This document shows, piece by piece, positions 7,515 to 13,588 of a stretch of 14,616 bases of DNA; position 1 is the first letter of the stretch; each line of letters starts with the position of its first letter. The position numbers were made by a program, and so were the translations under genes. A model generated the notes under the pieces. That model did not search any database, was not told the origin of the DNA, and saw only the letters and a program-made list of their open reading frames with translations. This DNA is from an uncultured Bacillota bacterium (lineage in GTDB: Bacteria; Bacillota; Clostridia; Christensenellales; QAND01): contig CAJJKN010000015.1 of NCBI GenBank assembly GCA_905188085.1, positions 1 to 14,616 on the forward strand, in the 5' to 3' direction.

Positions 7515-7543
7515 AGTATAGCGCATGGCAAAGGCAAGCGCAA
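7515..7543 (-). promoter_or_regulatory. Promoter of the aldehyde dehydrogenase gene
   Basis: On the minus strand, -35 TTGCGC (7543-7538), a 17-bp spacer and -10 TATACT (7520-7515) precede the ribosome binding site and the ATG at 7492. Confidence 0.65.
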
Positions 7544-7555
7544 ATGTGCTATCAT
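7526..7555 (+). promoter_or_regulatory. Possible promoter of the radical SAM gene
   Basis: A weak -35 TGGCAA (7526-7531) and -10 TATCAT (7550-7555) with an 18-bp spacer face the radical SAM gene. They overlap the opposite promoter almost completely, so the two would compete. Confidence 0.35.
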
Positions 7556-7582
7556 AGGGAAAAACAAACGCGGAGAAAAGGA

Positions 7583-8482
7583 ATGGATTTTACGCATTGT
7601 ATGCTATGCCCCAGGCGCTGCGGGGCGGACCGGACAACCGGGCGCGGGCGCTGCGGCATGGGGGAAGAGATCATGCTGGCGCGGGCGGCGCTGCACACCG
7701 GGGAGGAGCCGTGTATCAGCGGGAAAAACGGCTCCGGCGCGGTGTTTTTTTCCGGCTGTGTATTGGGCTGCGTGTTTTGCCAGAACGCGGAGATCAGCCA
7801 AAAGCACTATGGAAAAGCGGTGTCTGCCGAGCGGCTGAGCGAGATCTTTTTGGAATTGCAGGCGCAGGGGGCGCACAACATAAACTTGGTGAGCGCGGCG
7901 CAGTTTGCTCCGCAGGCGGCAAAGGCGCTGGAAAAGGCCAAGCCGAAACTGAAAATCCCGGTGGTATACAACACGGGCGGCTACGAAAGCTGTGAAACCC
8001 TAAAGGCCATGGAGGGGCTGGTGGATGTTTACCTGCCGGATTTGAAATATAAGGATGCGGCGCTGAGCCGTGCATACAGCGGGGCGGCGGATTATTTTGA
8101 AGTGGCGTCCCGGGCGGTATGCGAGATGTATCGGCAGGTGGGGCCTGTGCGGCTGGATGAAAACGGGATGATGACGCGGGGCGTACTGGTGCGGCATCTG
8201 CTGCTGCCGGGGTGCAGAAAAGACGCAATGGCCGTGATTGATTTTCTTTGCCGGGCGCTGCCGGCGGACAAGATTCTCTTTAGCCTGATGAGCCAATACA
8301 CGCCGTGTTACAAGGCGGTGGGGGATCAAAAAATCGGCCGGCGGGTGACGACGTTTGAAGCGGAGAGCGTGCGGGAGTACGCGGTTTCGCGCGGGCTTTC
8401 CGGCTTTTCGCAGGACAGGAGCGCCGCCACGGGCGAGTATATCCCGGCGTTTGATTTAACGGGGGTAGTGAGGCGGGGATAA
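7583..8482 (+). CDS. PflX-type radical SAM protein (COG1313-like), substrate unknown
   Basis: This 299-residue protein resembles PflX/pyruvate-formate-lyase-activating-enzyme relatives. The N-terminus has four cysteines (C6, C9, C13, C24) in CMLCPRRCG and GRCG, a pattern of this subfamily. The radical SAM cluster motif CVLGCVFC (C59, C63, C66; CX3CX2C) follows, ending in FCQNAEIS. It should bind one SAM-coordinating [4Fe-4S] cluster, with the other cysteines possibly binding a second metal site. No partner glycyl-radical enzyme is in the window and the target is unknown. ATG 7583 is preceded by GGAG and AAGGA; an in-frame ATG at 7544 lies upstream of any likely transcript start. It is divergent from the aldehyde dehydrogenase, and I see no terminator after it. 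Confidence 0.85.
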   Translation: MDFTHCMLCPRRCGADRTTGRGRCGMGEEIMLARAALHTGEEPCISGKNGSGAVFFSGCVLGCVFCQNAEISQKHYGKAVSAERLSEIFLELQAQGAHNINLVSAAQFAPQAAKALEKAKPKLKIPVVYNTGGYESCETLKAMEGLVDVYLPDLKYKDAALSRAYSGAADYFEVASRAVCEMYRQVGPVRLDENGMMTRGVLVRHLLLPGCRKDAMAVIDFLCRALPADKILFSLMSQYTPCYKAVGDQKIGRRVTTFEAESVREYAVSRGLSGFSQDRSAATGEYIPAFDLTGVVRRG

Positions 8483-8605
8483 AGCATACGGCAAAAGCGG
8501 GGCAAAGGCATAAATGTGCGACCGGAAAGGGCTTTTGAGAGGGGCAAAGGATGACGAGGGAGAAAAGATAGTATAATAAAGCGCGAAGAAAACAAGGATG
8601 ATACG

Positions 8606-8701
8606 ATGATAGGTGCGCTAAAAGAGCGGAGAATGCGCACGCTGTGCAGGAGAGGCAAGGGGAAAATCAGAAAATTCGCGAAAAACTTAGAAAATTCGTA
8701 A
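8606..8701 (+). CDS. Possible 31-residue basic peptide
   Basis: ATG 8606 is preceded by AAGGA (8594-8598, 7 nt spacing), and a -10-like TATAAT is at 8572-8577 without a clear -35. The product (MIGALKERRMRTLCRRGKG and on to KNLENS) is rich in Arg and Lys and matches nothing I recognise. Its 3' end overlaps the A-tract region upstream of the small RNA promoter, so the reading frame may be accidental. Confidence 0.2.
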   Translation: MIGALKERRMRTLCRRGKGKIRKFAKNLENS

Positions 8702-8736
8702 AATCAATTGACAAACAAGCGGGGGTAAATTATAAT
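8665..8736 (+). promoter_or_regulatory. Strong promoter of the small RNA, with A-tract upstream element
   Basis: Consensus -35 TTGACA (8708-8713) and -10 TATAAT (8731-8736) have a 17-bp spacer. Repeated short A-tracts at roughly helical spacing fill 8665-8704, as in UP elements of stable-RNA promoters. Transcription should start near 8743. Confidence 0.88.
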
Positions 8737-8742
8737 ATAAAT

Positions 8743-8895
8743 CCCTAAGAACATGTGAAGGTTTTCCCAAGCTTTTTGTTTTTGATTGTTCCGTGGAACC
8801 CTTACAACTCTTTGGCACAGCTAGAGACAGAACTCCTTTTGGGGGAGCGCACATGGAATTAGGACCCAATGAAAAGAGCCTATGGCTCTTTTTTT
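8743..8895 (+). ncRNA. Stand-alone structured small RNA, 6S RNA candidate
   Basis: A transcript of about 150 nt, including terminator, is defined by a consensus promoter and a terminator, with no ORF. Its ends close on each other: CCTAA (8744-8748) with TTAGG (8859-8863), a GAA/GAA internal loop, then CATGTG (8752-8757) with CACATG (8850-8855). Inside are a GTTC/GAAC apical hairpin (8788-8799) and a CTCC/GGAG hairpin on the 3' side (8833-8847). The latter competes with a pairing of 8760-8765 to 8829-8834. A long closed rod with an open middle and a 3'-side hairpin fits 6S RNA, the sigma70-RNA polymerase regulator. It lacks the SRP RNA and tmRNA signatures I know. The RNA itself is well supported; the 6S identity is a guess at about 40%. 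Confidence 0.68.
8872..8895 (+). terminator. Intrinsic terminator of the small RNA
   Basis: AAAAGAGCC-TAT-GGCTCTTTT plus T-run. The stem-loop core and T-run are identical to the terminator of the thiamine operon (14224-14247). Confidence 0.9.
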
Positions 8896-8924
8896 ATGCA
8901 TATATACATTTATAAAATGTGAGA

Positions 8925-8950
8925 AAGAGGGCGCGGGAGCGCTCTTTTTT
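8925..8950 (+). terminator. Second, tandem terminator after the small RNA
   Basis: A 10-bp stem (8925-8934 with 8939-8948, two G-U pairs) with loop GGGA runs into a T-run ending at 8950. It lies 30 nt beyond the first terminator, with no gene between, giving double insulation. Confidence 0.78.
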
Positions 8951-8954
8951 GTTA

Positions 8955-8980
8955 GGGGAAGGGAGGGGGGAGGGGGAGGG
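8955..8980 (+). other. G-rich tract with G-quadruplex potential
   Basis: Five runs of three or more G separated by one or two A lie directly after the tandem terminators and before repeat copy 2. A shorter, similar purine tract follows the thi terminator near 14256-14270. Confidence 0.5.
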
Positions 8981-9209
8981 AGATATAAAGGTTTCGTTTC
9001 TCGGCAAGCGGTAGTGGGGTAAGCGGGGTGTGGAAGGTGCTGGGCAGGGTAGACGTTTCTGGATGGGCTTTTAGAGAAGATTTTTTGGGAAGGTGCTAGG
9101 CAGGGTAGACGTTTCTGGCGAGGTTTTAGAGAAGAAGATTTTAAGGGATGGAGCTAAGCAGGGAACTCGTTTCTTTTTGAGTTTGTACGAAGCAAAGATT
9201 GTTTTATAT

Positions 9210-9299
9210 ATTCTTCCTTTCTCGCTGGAAAGGAAGCGAAAGAAGCAGGGGGAACCTACGAATGGTTCCCCCTTGACCCCCTTTCAACGTTCGACGGGG
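9210..9299 (+). repeat. Core hairpin block of repeat copy 2
   Basis: It matches 5663-5751 with two substitutions and one extra base in the loop of the GGGGAACC/GGTTCCCC hairpin. The 38 nt from TTCTTCC onwards in copy 1 also match 14579-14616 exactly. Confidence 0.85.
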
Positions 9300-9407
9300 C
9301 AAAGCAAAGATAGAAAAGCACGGAAGAAAATACCCGGGGCAGAAAGCATGATTCAATGCAAAAGCCCGGGCCGGACGGGGCAGCGGGCACAGCCCGCCCC
9401 CTCTCGG
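9300..9407 (+). other. Variable segment between core block and CCCCTG hairpin in copy 2
   Basis: This segment is 108 nt, against 16 nt at the same place in copy 1 (5752-5767). It includes a GCGGGC-ACA-GCCCGC hairpin and still ends in a C-rich arm (CCGCCCCCTCTCG) able to pair with CGACGGGGC at 9292-9300. It thus looks like an insertion in the loop of a hairpin whose arms were kept. Confidence 0.55.
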
Positions 9408-9463
9408 TAGCCCCTGCTCAGGGGGAGGGGTAGACGTTTCTCATCAAGCTGAAGCGGAAAAGT

Positions 9464-9493
9464 ACCGCGCGGGCGACGTGCCACCGCCGCGCT
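9464..9493 (+). repeat. 30-nt GC-rich palindromic cassette, copy 2
   Basis: One difference from 5826-5855. The flanking unit starts are 93 nt apart (9435 to 9528) instead of about 58. Confidence 0.8.
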
Positions 9494-9659
9494 ACTTTGG
9501 GGGCAAATTGTGCGGGGCGGGGTTTTCGTTTCTCGGCAGGCGGTAGTGATGGGATGGGCGGTAGAAGGAGCGTGGCGGGGTTTGCGTTTTTCATCAAATA
9601 AAAAGAGAAAAAGCATCGAAAACAGCCTCTTTGCGGGGAAAAGCAGGAGGAGGCAAAGC

Positions 9660-9743
9660 ATGGGAGAACCCCGAGGGCAGATTGATACAGAAGCTTTGGC
9701 GGGAAAAGGGGAGCGCGCGGGCGAAAAGAAAGAAGAGGCATAA
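9660..9743 (+). CDS. Possible 27-residue charged peptide inside repeat copy 2
   Basis: ATG 9660 has a strong GGAGGAGG (9646-9653) 6 nt upstream. The product (starting MGEPRGQIDTEALAG, ending EKKEEA) is highly charged and unfamiliar. No counterpart is visible in copy 1 and no promoter is evident, so it may be chance in a purine-rich stretch. Confidence 0.18.
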   Translation: MGEPRGQIDTEALAGKGERAGEKKEEA

Positions 9744-9771
9744 TGCGGGGAGAATTCCCCGGAGGCGGGGC

Positions 9772-9800
9772 GTTGGCCGGAAACAGAAATCTTGGCCGGC
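9772..9800 (+). repeat. 29-nt end module of the repeat (copy 2)
   Basis: 27 of 29 positions equal 6035-6063. It contains TTGGCCG twice around ACAGAAATC and marks the right boundary of both complete copies; the sequences beyond it (thi promoter, ALDH terminator) are unrelated. Confidence 0.8.
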
Positions 9801-9801
9801 G

Positions 9802-9830
9802 TTGACATTTTAGGGCGGAGCCTATACAAT
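9802..9830 (+). promoter_or_regulatory. Promoter of the thiamine operon
   Basis: Consensus -35 TTGACA (9802-9807), a 17-bp spacer and -10 TACAAT (9825-9830) give a start near 9837, immediately before the riboswitch. Confidence 0.88.
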
Positions 9831-9838
9831 GAAATATG

Positions 9839-9920
9839 GATTTGGTAGGGGAACCCTTAGGGGTTGAGAAGGTGAAACCTGACCCTTAGAACCTGTCGGT
9901 TAAGACCGTGGTAGGGAATC
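9839..9920 (+). ncRNA. TPP riboswitch (THI element) aptamer
   Basis: The conserved THI-box strings are present in order: GGGGTTGAGA (consensus CUGAGA, here with T in first place), GACCCTTAGAACCTG, the CGGTTAAGACCG stem-loop and GTAGGGAA. GATT (9839-9842) pairs with AATC (9917-9920) to close P1. The TTGAGA segment recognises the pyrimidine ring and the second arm the pyrophosphate. It sits between the promoter and thiD and has its own terminator, so TPP should switch the whole operon off. Confidence 0.95.
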
Positions 9921-9952
9921 AAAACATCTGAATTTTATACGTTTCAGTTGCG

Positions 9953-9985
9953 ATGCTTTCCAAGACGGAAGGCATTTGTTTTTTT
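9953..9985 (+). terminator. Riboswitch-controlled terminator (expression platform)
   Basis: A 9-bp stem (9953-9961 with 9967-9975, loop AAGAC) is followed by TTGTTTTTTT. GGGAA of the aptamer 3' end (9914-9918) can pair with TTTCC (9957-9961) of the left arm, a plausible antiterminator when TPP is absent. The antiterminator pairing is inferred. Confidence 0.85.
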
Positions 9986-10005
9986 ACCGGAAAGGCGGGA
10001 CAACC

Positions 10006-10821
10006 ATGATGAAACATGCATTGACGATTGCAGGCTCGGATTGCAGCGGAGGCGCGGGCATCCAGGCGGACTTGAAAACCTTTGCCGCGCACGGCGTATA
10101 CGGCATGAGCGTGATCGTGTCTGTGGTGGCGGAAAACACGGAGCGGGTGATTTCCATTGAGGACATTTCCCCCAAAGTGATTTGCGACCAGATAGACGCG
10201 GTGTTTACCGATATAGACGTGCACGCGGTGAAAGTGGGGATGCTGAGCGGCGCGGAGCAGATGCAGGCCGTGGCGCAAAGGCTGAGCCAGTATCGCCCGC
10301 AAAACGTGGTGATAGACCCTGTGATGGTGGCCAAGGGCGGCTGCGCGCTGATGCAGCCGGAGGCGCTGGACACCATGCGGCGTTTGATTTTGCCGCTGGC
10401 GGACATTTTAACGCCCAACCTGCCGGAGGCGGAGGCGCTCAGCGGCATGCAGATCCGTTCGGATAAGGATATGCAAAAAGCGGCGCAGGCGATGATGCAG
10501 ATGGGGGCCAAGAGCGTGGTGATCAAAGGCGGACATTTGACGGGCAAGGAATCGGCGGATGTGTTGTTTGACGGCAATTCGTTTTTGACGTTTGTCAGCC
10601 CGCGGATCGACACGAAAAACACCCACGGCACGGGCTGCACGTTTTCCTCGGCCATAGCGGCCAACCTGGCAAACGGCATGGCGCGGGCAGAAGCGGTGAA
10701 AGCGGCCAAACGGTATATCACGGGCGCGATTGAACATGCATTGCCCATCGGCCACGGGCACGGACCGACACATCATTTTTACAGCCTGTATAAAAAAGGC
10801 TTTGAGGGGATGACACGATGA
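10006..10821 (+). CDS. thiD: Hydroxymethylpyrimidine / phosphomethylpyrimidine kinase
   Basis: ThiD phosphorylates HMP to HMP-P and then HMP-PP. This ribokinase-fold protein of 271 residues shows GSDCSGGAG (10-18), DPVMVAKGG (104-112), VIKGGH (172-177) and the anion-hole GTGC with C211. Where E. coli has TAQNT at the HMP pocket, this protein has VAENT. The start at 10006 has GGAAAGG upstream; an in-frame TTG at 9976 falls in the terminator's T-run and is not used. It is the first gene after the TPP riboswitch and overlaps thiC by 4 nt. Confidence 0.94.
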   Translation: MMKHALTIAGSDCSGGAGIQADLKTFAAHGVYGMSVIVSVVAENTERVISIEDISPKVICDQIDAVFTDIDVHAVKVGMLSGAEQMQAVAQRLSQYRPQNVVIDPVMVAKGGCALMQPEALDTMRRLILPLADILTPNLPEAEALSGMQIRSDKDMQKAAQAMMQMGAKSVVIKGGHLTGKESADVLFDGNSFLTFVSPRIDTKNTHGTGCTFSSAIAANLANGMARAEAVKAAKRYITGAIEHALPIGHGHGPTHHFYSLYKKGFEGMTR

Positions 10822-12131
10822 GGTATAAAACACAACGGCAGGCGGCCAAGCTGGGCATTGTGACGCCGGAGATGGCGCTGGTGGCGCAAAAGGAAAACAG
10901 GGATGAAGCGTTTATTTTAGAGGGCGTGAAAAACGGTACGATTGCCATTCCGGCCAACGTGGAACACAAATGCCTGTCGGCAGAGGGCGTAGGCAGCGGG
11001 CTGAAAACCAAGATCAACGTGAACCTGGGCATTTCCGGCGATTGTATCGATTATACGGACGAGATGGCCAAGGCGAAAATGGCGGTTTCCTACGGCGCAG
11101 AGGCCATTATGGACCTTTCCAACTATGGCAAGACGCATGATTTCAGAAAGGCGCTGGTGGATGAAATTCCGGCGATGATCGGCACGGTACCGATGTATGA
11201 CGCGATCGGCTATCTGGAAAAGGATTTGCAGAAGATTACGGCGCAGGATTTTATGCGCGTGGTGGAAGCGCACGCCAAAGAGGGCGTGGATTTTGTGACG
11301 ATTCATGCCGGCATTAACCGCCGGGCGATTGAAAGCTTTAAGCGCAGCGGGCGGCTGACAAACATCGTTTCCCGCGGAGGCAGCCTGATCTTTGCGTGGA
11401 TGGAGATGACGGGCAACGAAAACCCGTTTTACGAATATTTTGACGACGTGATGGATATTTTGCGCGAATATGACGTGACGATTTCGCTGGGCGACGCGCT
11501 GCGCCCGGGCAGCATCCACGACAGCAGCGACGCCGCGCAGCTGAGCGAACTGATTGAGCTGGGCGCTTTGACAAAGCGCGCCTGGGACGCGGATGTGCAG
11601 GTGATGGTGGAAGGGCCGGGGCATATGGCACTGAACGAAGTGGCGGCGAATATGCAGATTGAAAAGCGGCTGTGTTACGGGGCGCCGTTTTATGTGCTGG
11701 GCCCGATTGTGACGGACGTGGCGCCGGGCTATGACCACATTACAAGTGCGATCGGCGGCGCGGTGGCGGCGGCCAACGGCGCGGACTTTTTATGCTATGT
11801 GACCCCGGCGGAACACCTGCGCTTGCCGGATTTGCAGGACGTGAAAGACGGGATCATGGCGGCAAAGATTGCCGCGCATGCGGCGGACATTGCAAACGGC
11901 CTGCCGGGCGCCAGAGACTGGGACGATAAGATGAGCACGGCACGCCGCAAACTGGACTGGGAAGAGATGTTTTCCCTGGCCATGGACGGGGAAAAGGCGC
12001 GCGCCTATTTTGAAAGCAAGCCGCCCAAAGACAGACACAGCTGCTCGATGTGCGGCAAGATGTGCGCCATGCGCACCACGAACCGGATTTTGGAAGGGCT
12101 GGATGTGAAATTCGCCGAGGAGGAAAAATAA
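10818..12131 (+). CDS. thiC: HMP-P synthase ThiC (radical SAM)
   Basis: ThiC rearranges 5-aminoimidazole ribotide to HMP-P using SAM and a [4Fe-4S] cluster. The 437-residue protein is the short form without the long N-terminal extension of the E. coli enzyme. Visible landmarks are NVNLG, MDLSNYG, SRGGS, SLGDALRPG, EGPGH, DHITSAIGG and the C-terminal cluster motif CSMCGKMC (C409, C412, C416). The cysteine spacing is CX2CX3C, one shorter than the CX2CX4C of the E. coli/plant type, which I believe is also seen in other short ThiCs. The start overlaps the thiD stop (ATGA), so the two are probably translationally coupled. Confidence 0.95.
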   Translation: MRYKTQRQAAKLGIVTPEMALVAQKENRDEAFILEGVKNGTIAIPANVEHKCLSAEGVGSGLKTKINVNLGISGDCIDYTDEMAKAKMAVSYGAEAIMDLSNYGKTHDFRKALVDEIPAMIGTVPMYDAIGYLEKDLQKITAQDFMRVVEAHAKEGVDFVTIHAGINRRAIESFKRSGRLTNIVSRGGSLIFAWMEMTGNENPFYEYFDDVMDILREYDVTISLGDALRPGSIHDSSDAAQLSELIELGALTKRAWDADVQVMVEGPGHMALNEVAANMQIEKRLCYGAPFYVLGPIVTDVAPGYDHITSAIGGAVAAANGADFLCYVTPAEHLRLPDLQDVKDGIMAAKIAAHAADIANGLPGARDWDDKMSTARRKLDWEEMFSLAMDGEKARAYFESKPPKDRHSCSMCGKMCAMRTTNRILEGLDVKFAEEEK

Positions 12132-12132
12132 A

Positions 12133-12963
12133 ATGGAAAACGCGTTGAATTTACAACTGGCCAAAGCACTGCAAAACGTGCGGGAAAACGGGCCGCTGAT
12201 CCATAACATTACAAACTATGTGACGGTAAACGACGTGGCAAACATCGTGCTGGCGGTGGGGGCGTCGCCGATTATGGCGGACGATGCGGCCGAAGCGGGC
12301 GACATTGCGGCCATGGCGCAGGCGCTGGTGTTAAACATCGGCACGCTGAACGCGCGGACGGTGGATTCCATGATTTTGGCGGGGCAAAGCGCCAACCGGG
12401 CCGGTGTGCCGGTGGTGCTGGACCCTGTGGGCGCGGGGGCGTCTGCGCTTAGAAACGAGACGGTAAAGCGCATTTTGGCAGAAGTGAAGCTGGCGGTGCT
12501 GCGCGGCAATCTTTCGGAAATTTCCTATATTGCCGGGGAGCAGAGCAACACCAAAGGCGTGGACGCCGGCGAAGCGGACGAAGGAAACGACGCGGTGGCC
12601 ATTGCCAAAAAGGTGGCGAAAACGCTGGGGTGCGTGGTGGCGATTACAGGCAAAGAGGACGTGATTTGTGACGGCACGCGCGTGGTGAAAATTCAAAACG
12701 GCGTGGCGCTTTTAAGCAAAGTGACCGGCACGGGCTGTATGACGAGCGGGCTGGTGGGCAGCTATCTTGGCGCAAACGACGCGATGACGGCGGCGATCGC
12801 CGGCGTGGCGACGATGGGCCTGGCGGGCGAGCTGGCGTATGAAACGGTGCTGGCGAAAAACGGCACGGTGGGCACGGGCAGCTTTCACATGGCGATTATA
12901 GACGCGGTGAGCGGCCTTACCGCGCAGCAGATGGAACAGCGGGCAAAGTGTTATGAAGACTGA
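12133..12963 (+). CDS. thiM: Hydroxyethylthiazole kinase
   Basis: ThiM phosphorylates salvaged 4-methyl-5-hydroxyethylthiazole. The 276 residues show HNITNYV (24-30), ASPIMA, DPVGAGA (97-103), ITGKED and GTGC (199-202, C202), all typical of the family. It begins 1 nt after thiC behind an AGGAGG at 12118-12123. It overlaps thiE by 11 nt. Together with the absence of thiG, thiH, thiF and thiS here, it points to thiazole salvage. Confidence 0.95.
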   Translation: MENALNLQLAKALQNVRENGPLIHNITNYVTVNDVANIVLAVGASPIMADDAAEAGDIAAMAQALVLNIGTLNARTVDSMILAGQSANRAGVPVVLDPVGAGASALRNETVKRILAEVKLAVLRGNLSEISYIAGEQSNTKGVDAGEADEGNDAVAIAKKVAKTLGCVVAITGKEDVICDGTRVVKIQNGVALLSKVTGTGCMTSGLVGSYLGANDAMTAAIAGVATMGLAGELAYETVLAKNGTVGTGSFHMAIIDAVSGLTAQQMEQRAKCYED

Positions 12964-13588
12964 GATGGATTATACGCTGTATCTGGTGACAGACCGCGAT
13001 TTGATGAGCACACAAACGCTGGAGCAGGCGGTGGAACAGGCGATTTTGGGCGGATGCACGGTGGTGCAGCTGCGGGAAAAGACGGCAAACAGCCGCCTGT
13101 TTTACGAGCAGGCGCAGAAGATAAAGCACATTACGGACCGGTATGATGTGCCGCTGATCATCAACGACAGGGCGGACATTGCCCTGGCGGTGGACGCGGC
13201 GGGCGTGCACGTGGGGCAGAGCGATCTGCCGGCGGACGTGGTGCGCGGCATGCTGGGGCCGGAGAAGATCATCGGCGTTTCGGTGGGCAGCGTGGCACAG
13301 GCGCAAAAGGCCAAGGCGGACGGCGCGGATTACCTGGGCATTGGGGCGATGTTTCAAACCGATACCAAGGCGGACGCGGAGGTGGTGTCTATGCAGACGC
13401 TGCGGCGCATTAGAGAGACGGTGGATTTGCCCAACGTGGTGATCGGCGGCATCAACCAGAAAACGGCCGGGCAGTTTACCAAAGAGGTAACGGACGGGCT
13501 GGCGGTGGTGAGCGCCATCATCGCCCAGGCGGACATTCGGGGCGCGGCGCAGGCCATGCGGCGGATTTTTGAGGAGAACCGGGCATGA
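12953..13588 (+). CDS. thiE: Thiamine-phosphate synthase
   Basis: ThiE joins HMP-PP and thiazole phosphate to TMP. It is a TIM barrel of 211 residues with VVQLREK (37-43), IINDR (69-73), GVHVGQSDLP (84-93), GIGAMFQTDTK (129-139) and VVIGGI (162-167). The last loop has Gln where most family members have Pro (FPTxTK). The first ATG (12953) overlaps the thiM end by 11 nt and has only a weak ribosome binding site, suggesting coupling; a second ATG at 12965 would shorten it by four residues. Confidence 0.94.
   Translation: MKTEMDYTLYLVTDRDLMSTQTLEQAVEQAILGGCTVVQLREKTANSRLFYEQAQKIKHITDRYDVPLIINDRADIALAVDAAGVHVGQSDLPADVVRGMLGPEKIIGVSVGSVAQAQKAKADGADYLGIGAMFQTDTKADAEVVSMQTLRRIRETVDLPNVVIGGINQKTAGQFTKEVTDGLAVVSAIIAQADIRGAAQAMRRIFEENRA

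Larger units (their letters stand above)
8984..9800 (+). repeat. Modular interspersed repeat, copy 2 (complete)
   Basis: This gene-free stretch lies between the small RNA and the thiamine promoter. ~58-nt units start with GTTTCT-like sequence at 8996, 9055, 9111 and 9169 (spacings 59, 56 and 58). The core hairpin block (9210-9299), a 108-nt variable segment, the CCCCTG/CAGGGG hairpin (9408-9426), a unit at 9435 carrying the 30-nt cassette, further units at 9528 and 9585, a variable stretch, and the 29-nt end module (9772-9800) follow. Module order and orientation equal copy 1, while lengths differ by insertions between modules. The end module abuts the -35 of the thi promoter. Confidence 0.85.

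Noticed and set aside
7493..7597. N-terminally extended aldehyde dehydrogenase starting at 7597
   Set aside because: It would overlap the divergent gene and its own promoter; the start at 7492 has the ribosome binding site and fits the family length.
8743..8895. SRP RNA, tmRNA or RNase P RNA
   Set aside because: The conserved SRP apical loop, the tmRNA tRNA-like ends and the RNase P core are absent, and the length fits poorly.
9093..9410. 105-codon frame inside repeat copy 2
   Set aside because: It is made of repeat units and the core hairpin block; the same translated core appears in copy 1 in a different context, so it reflects DNA repetition, not a gene.
9746..9761. Terminator hairpin GGGGA/TCCCC near the end of repeat copy 2
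   Set aside because: The stem is short and no T-run follows on the plus strand.
10917..11738. 273-codon minus-strand frame opposite thiC
   Set aside because: Shadow of thiC; His/Arg/Val-rich product with no recognisable domain.
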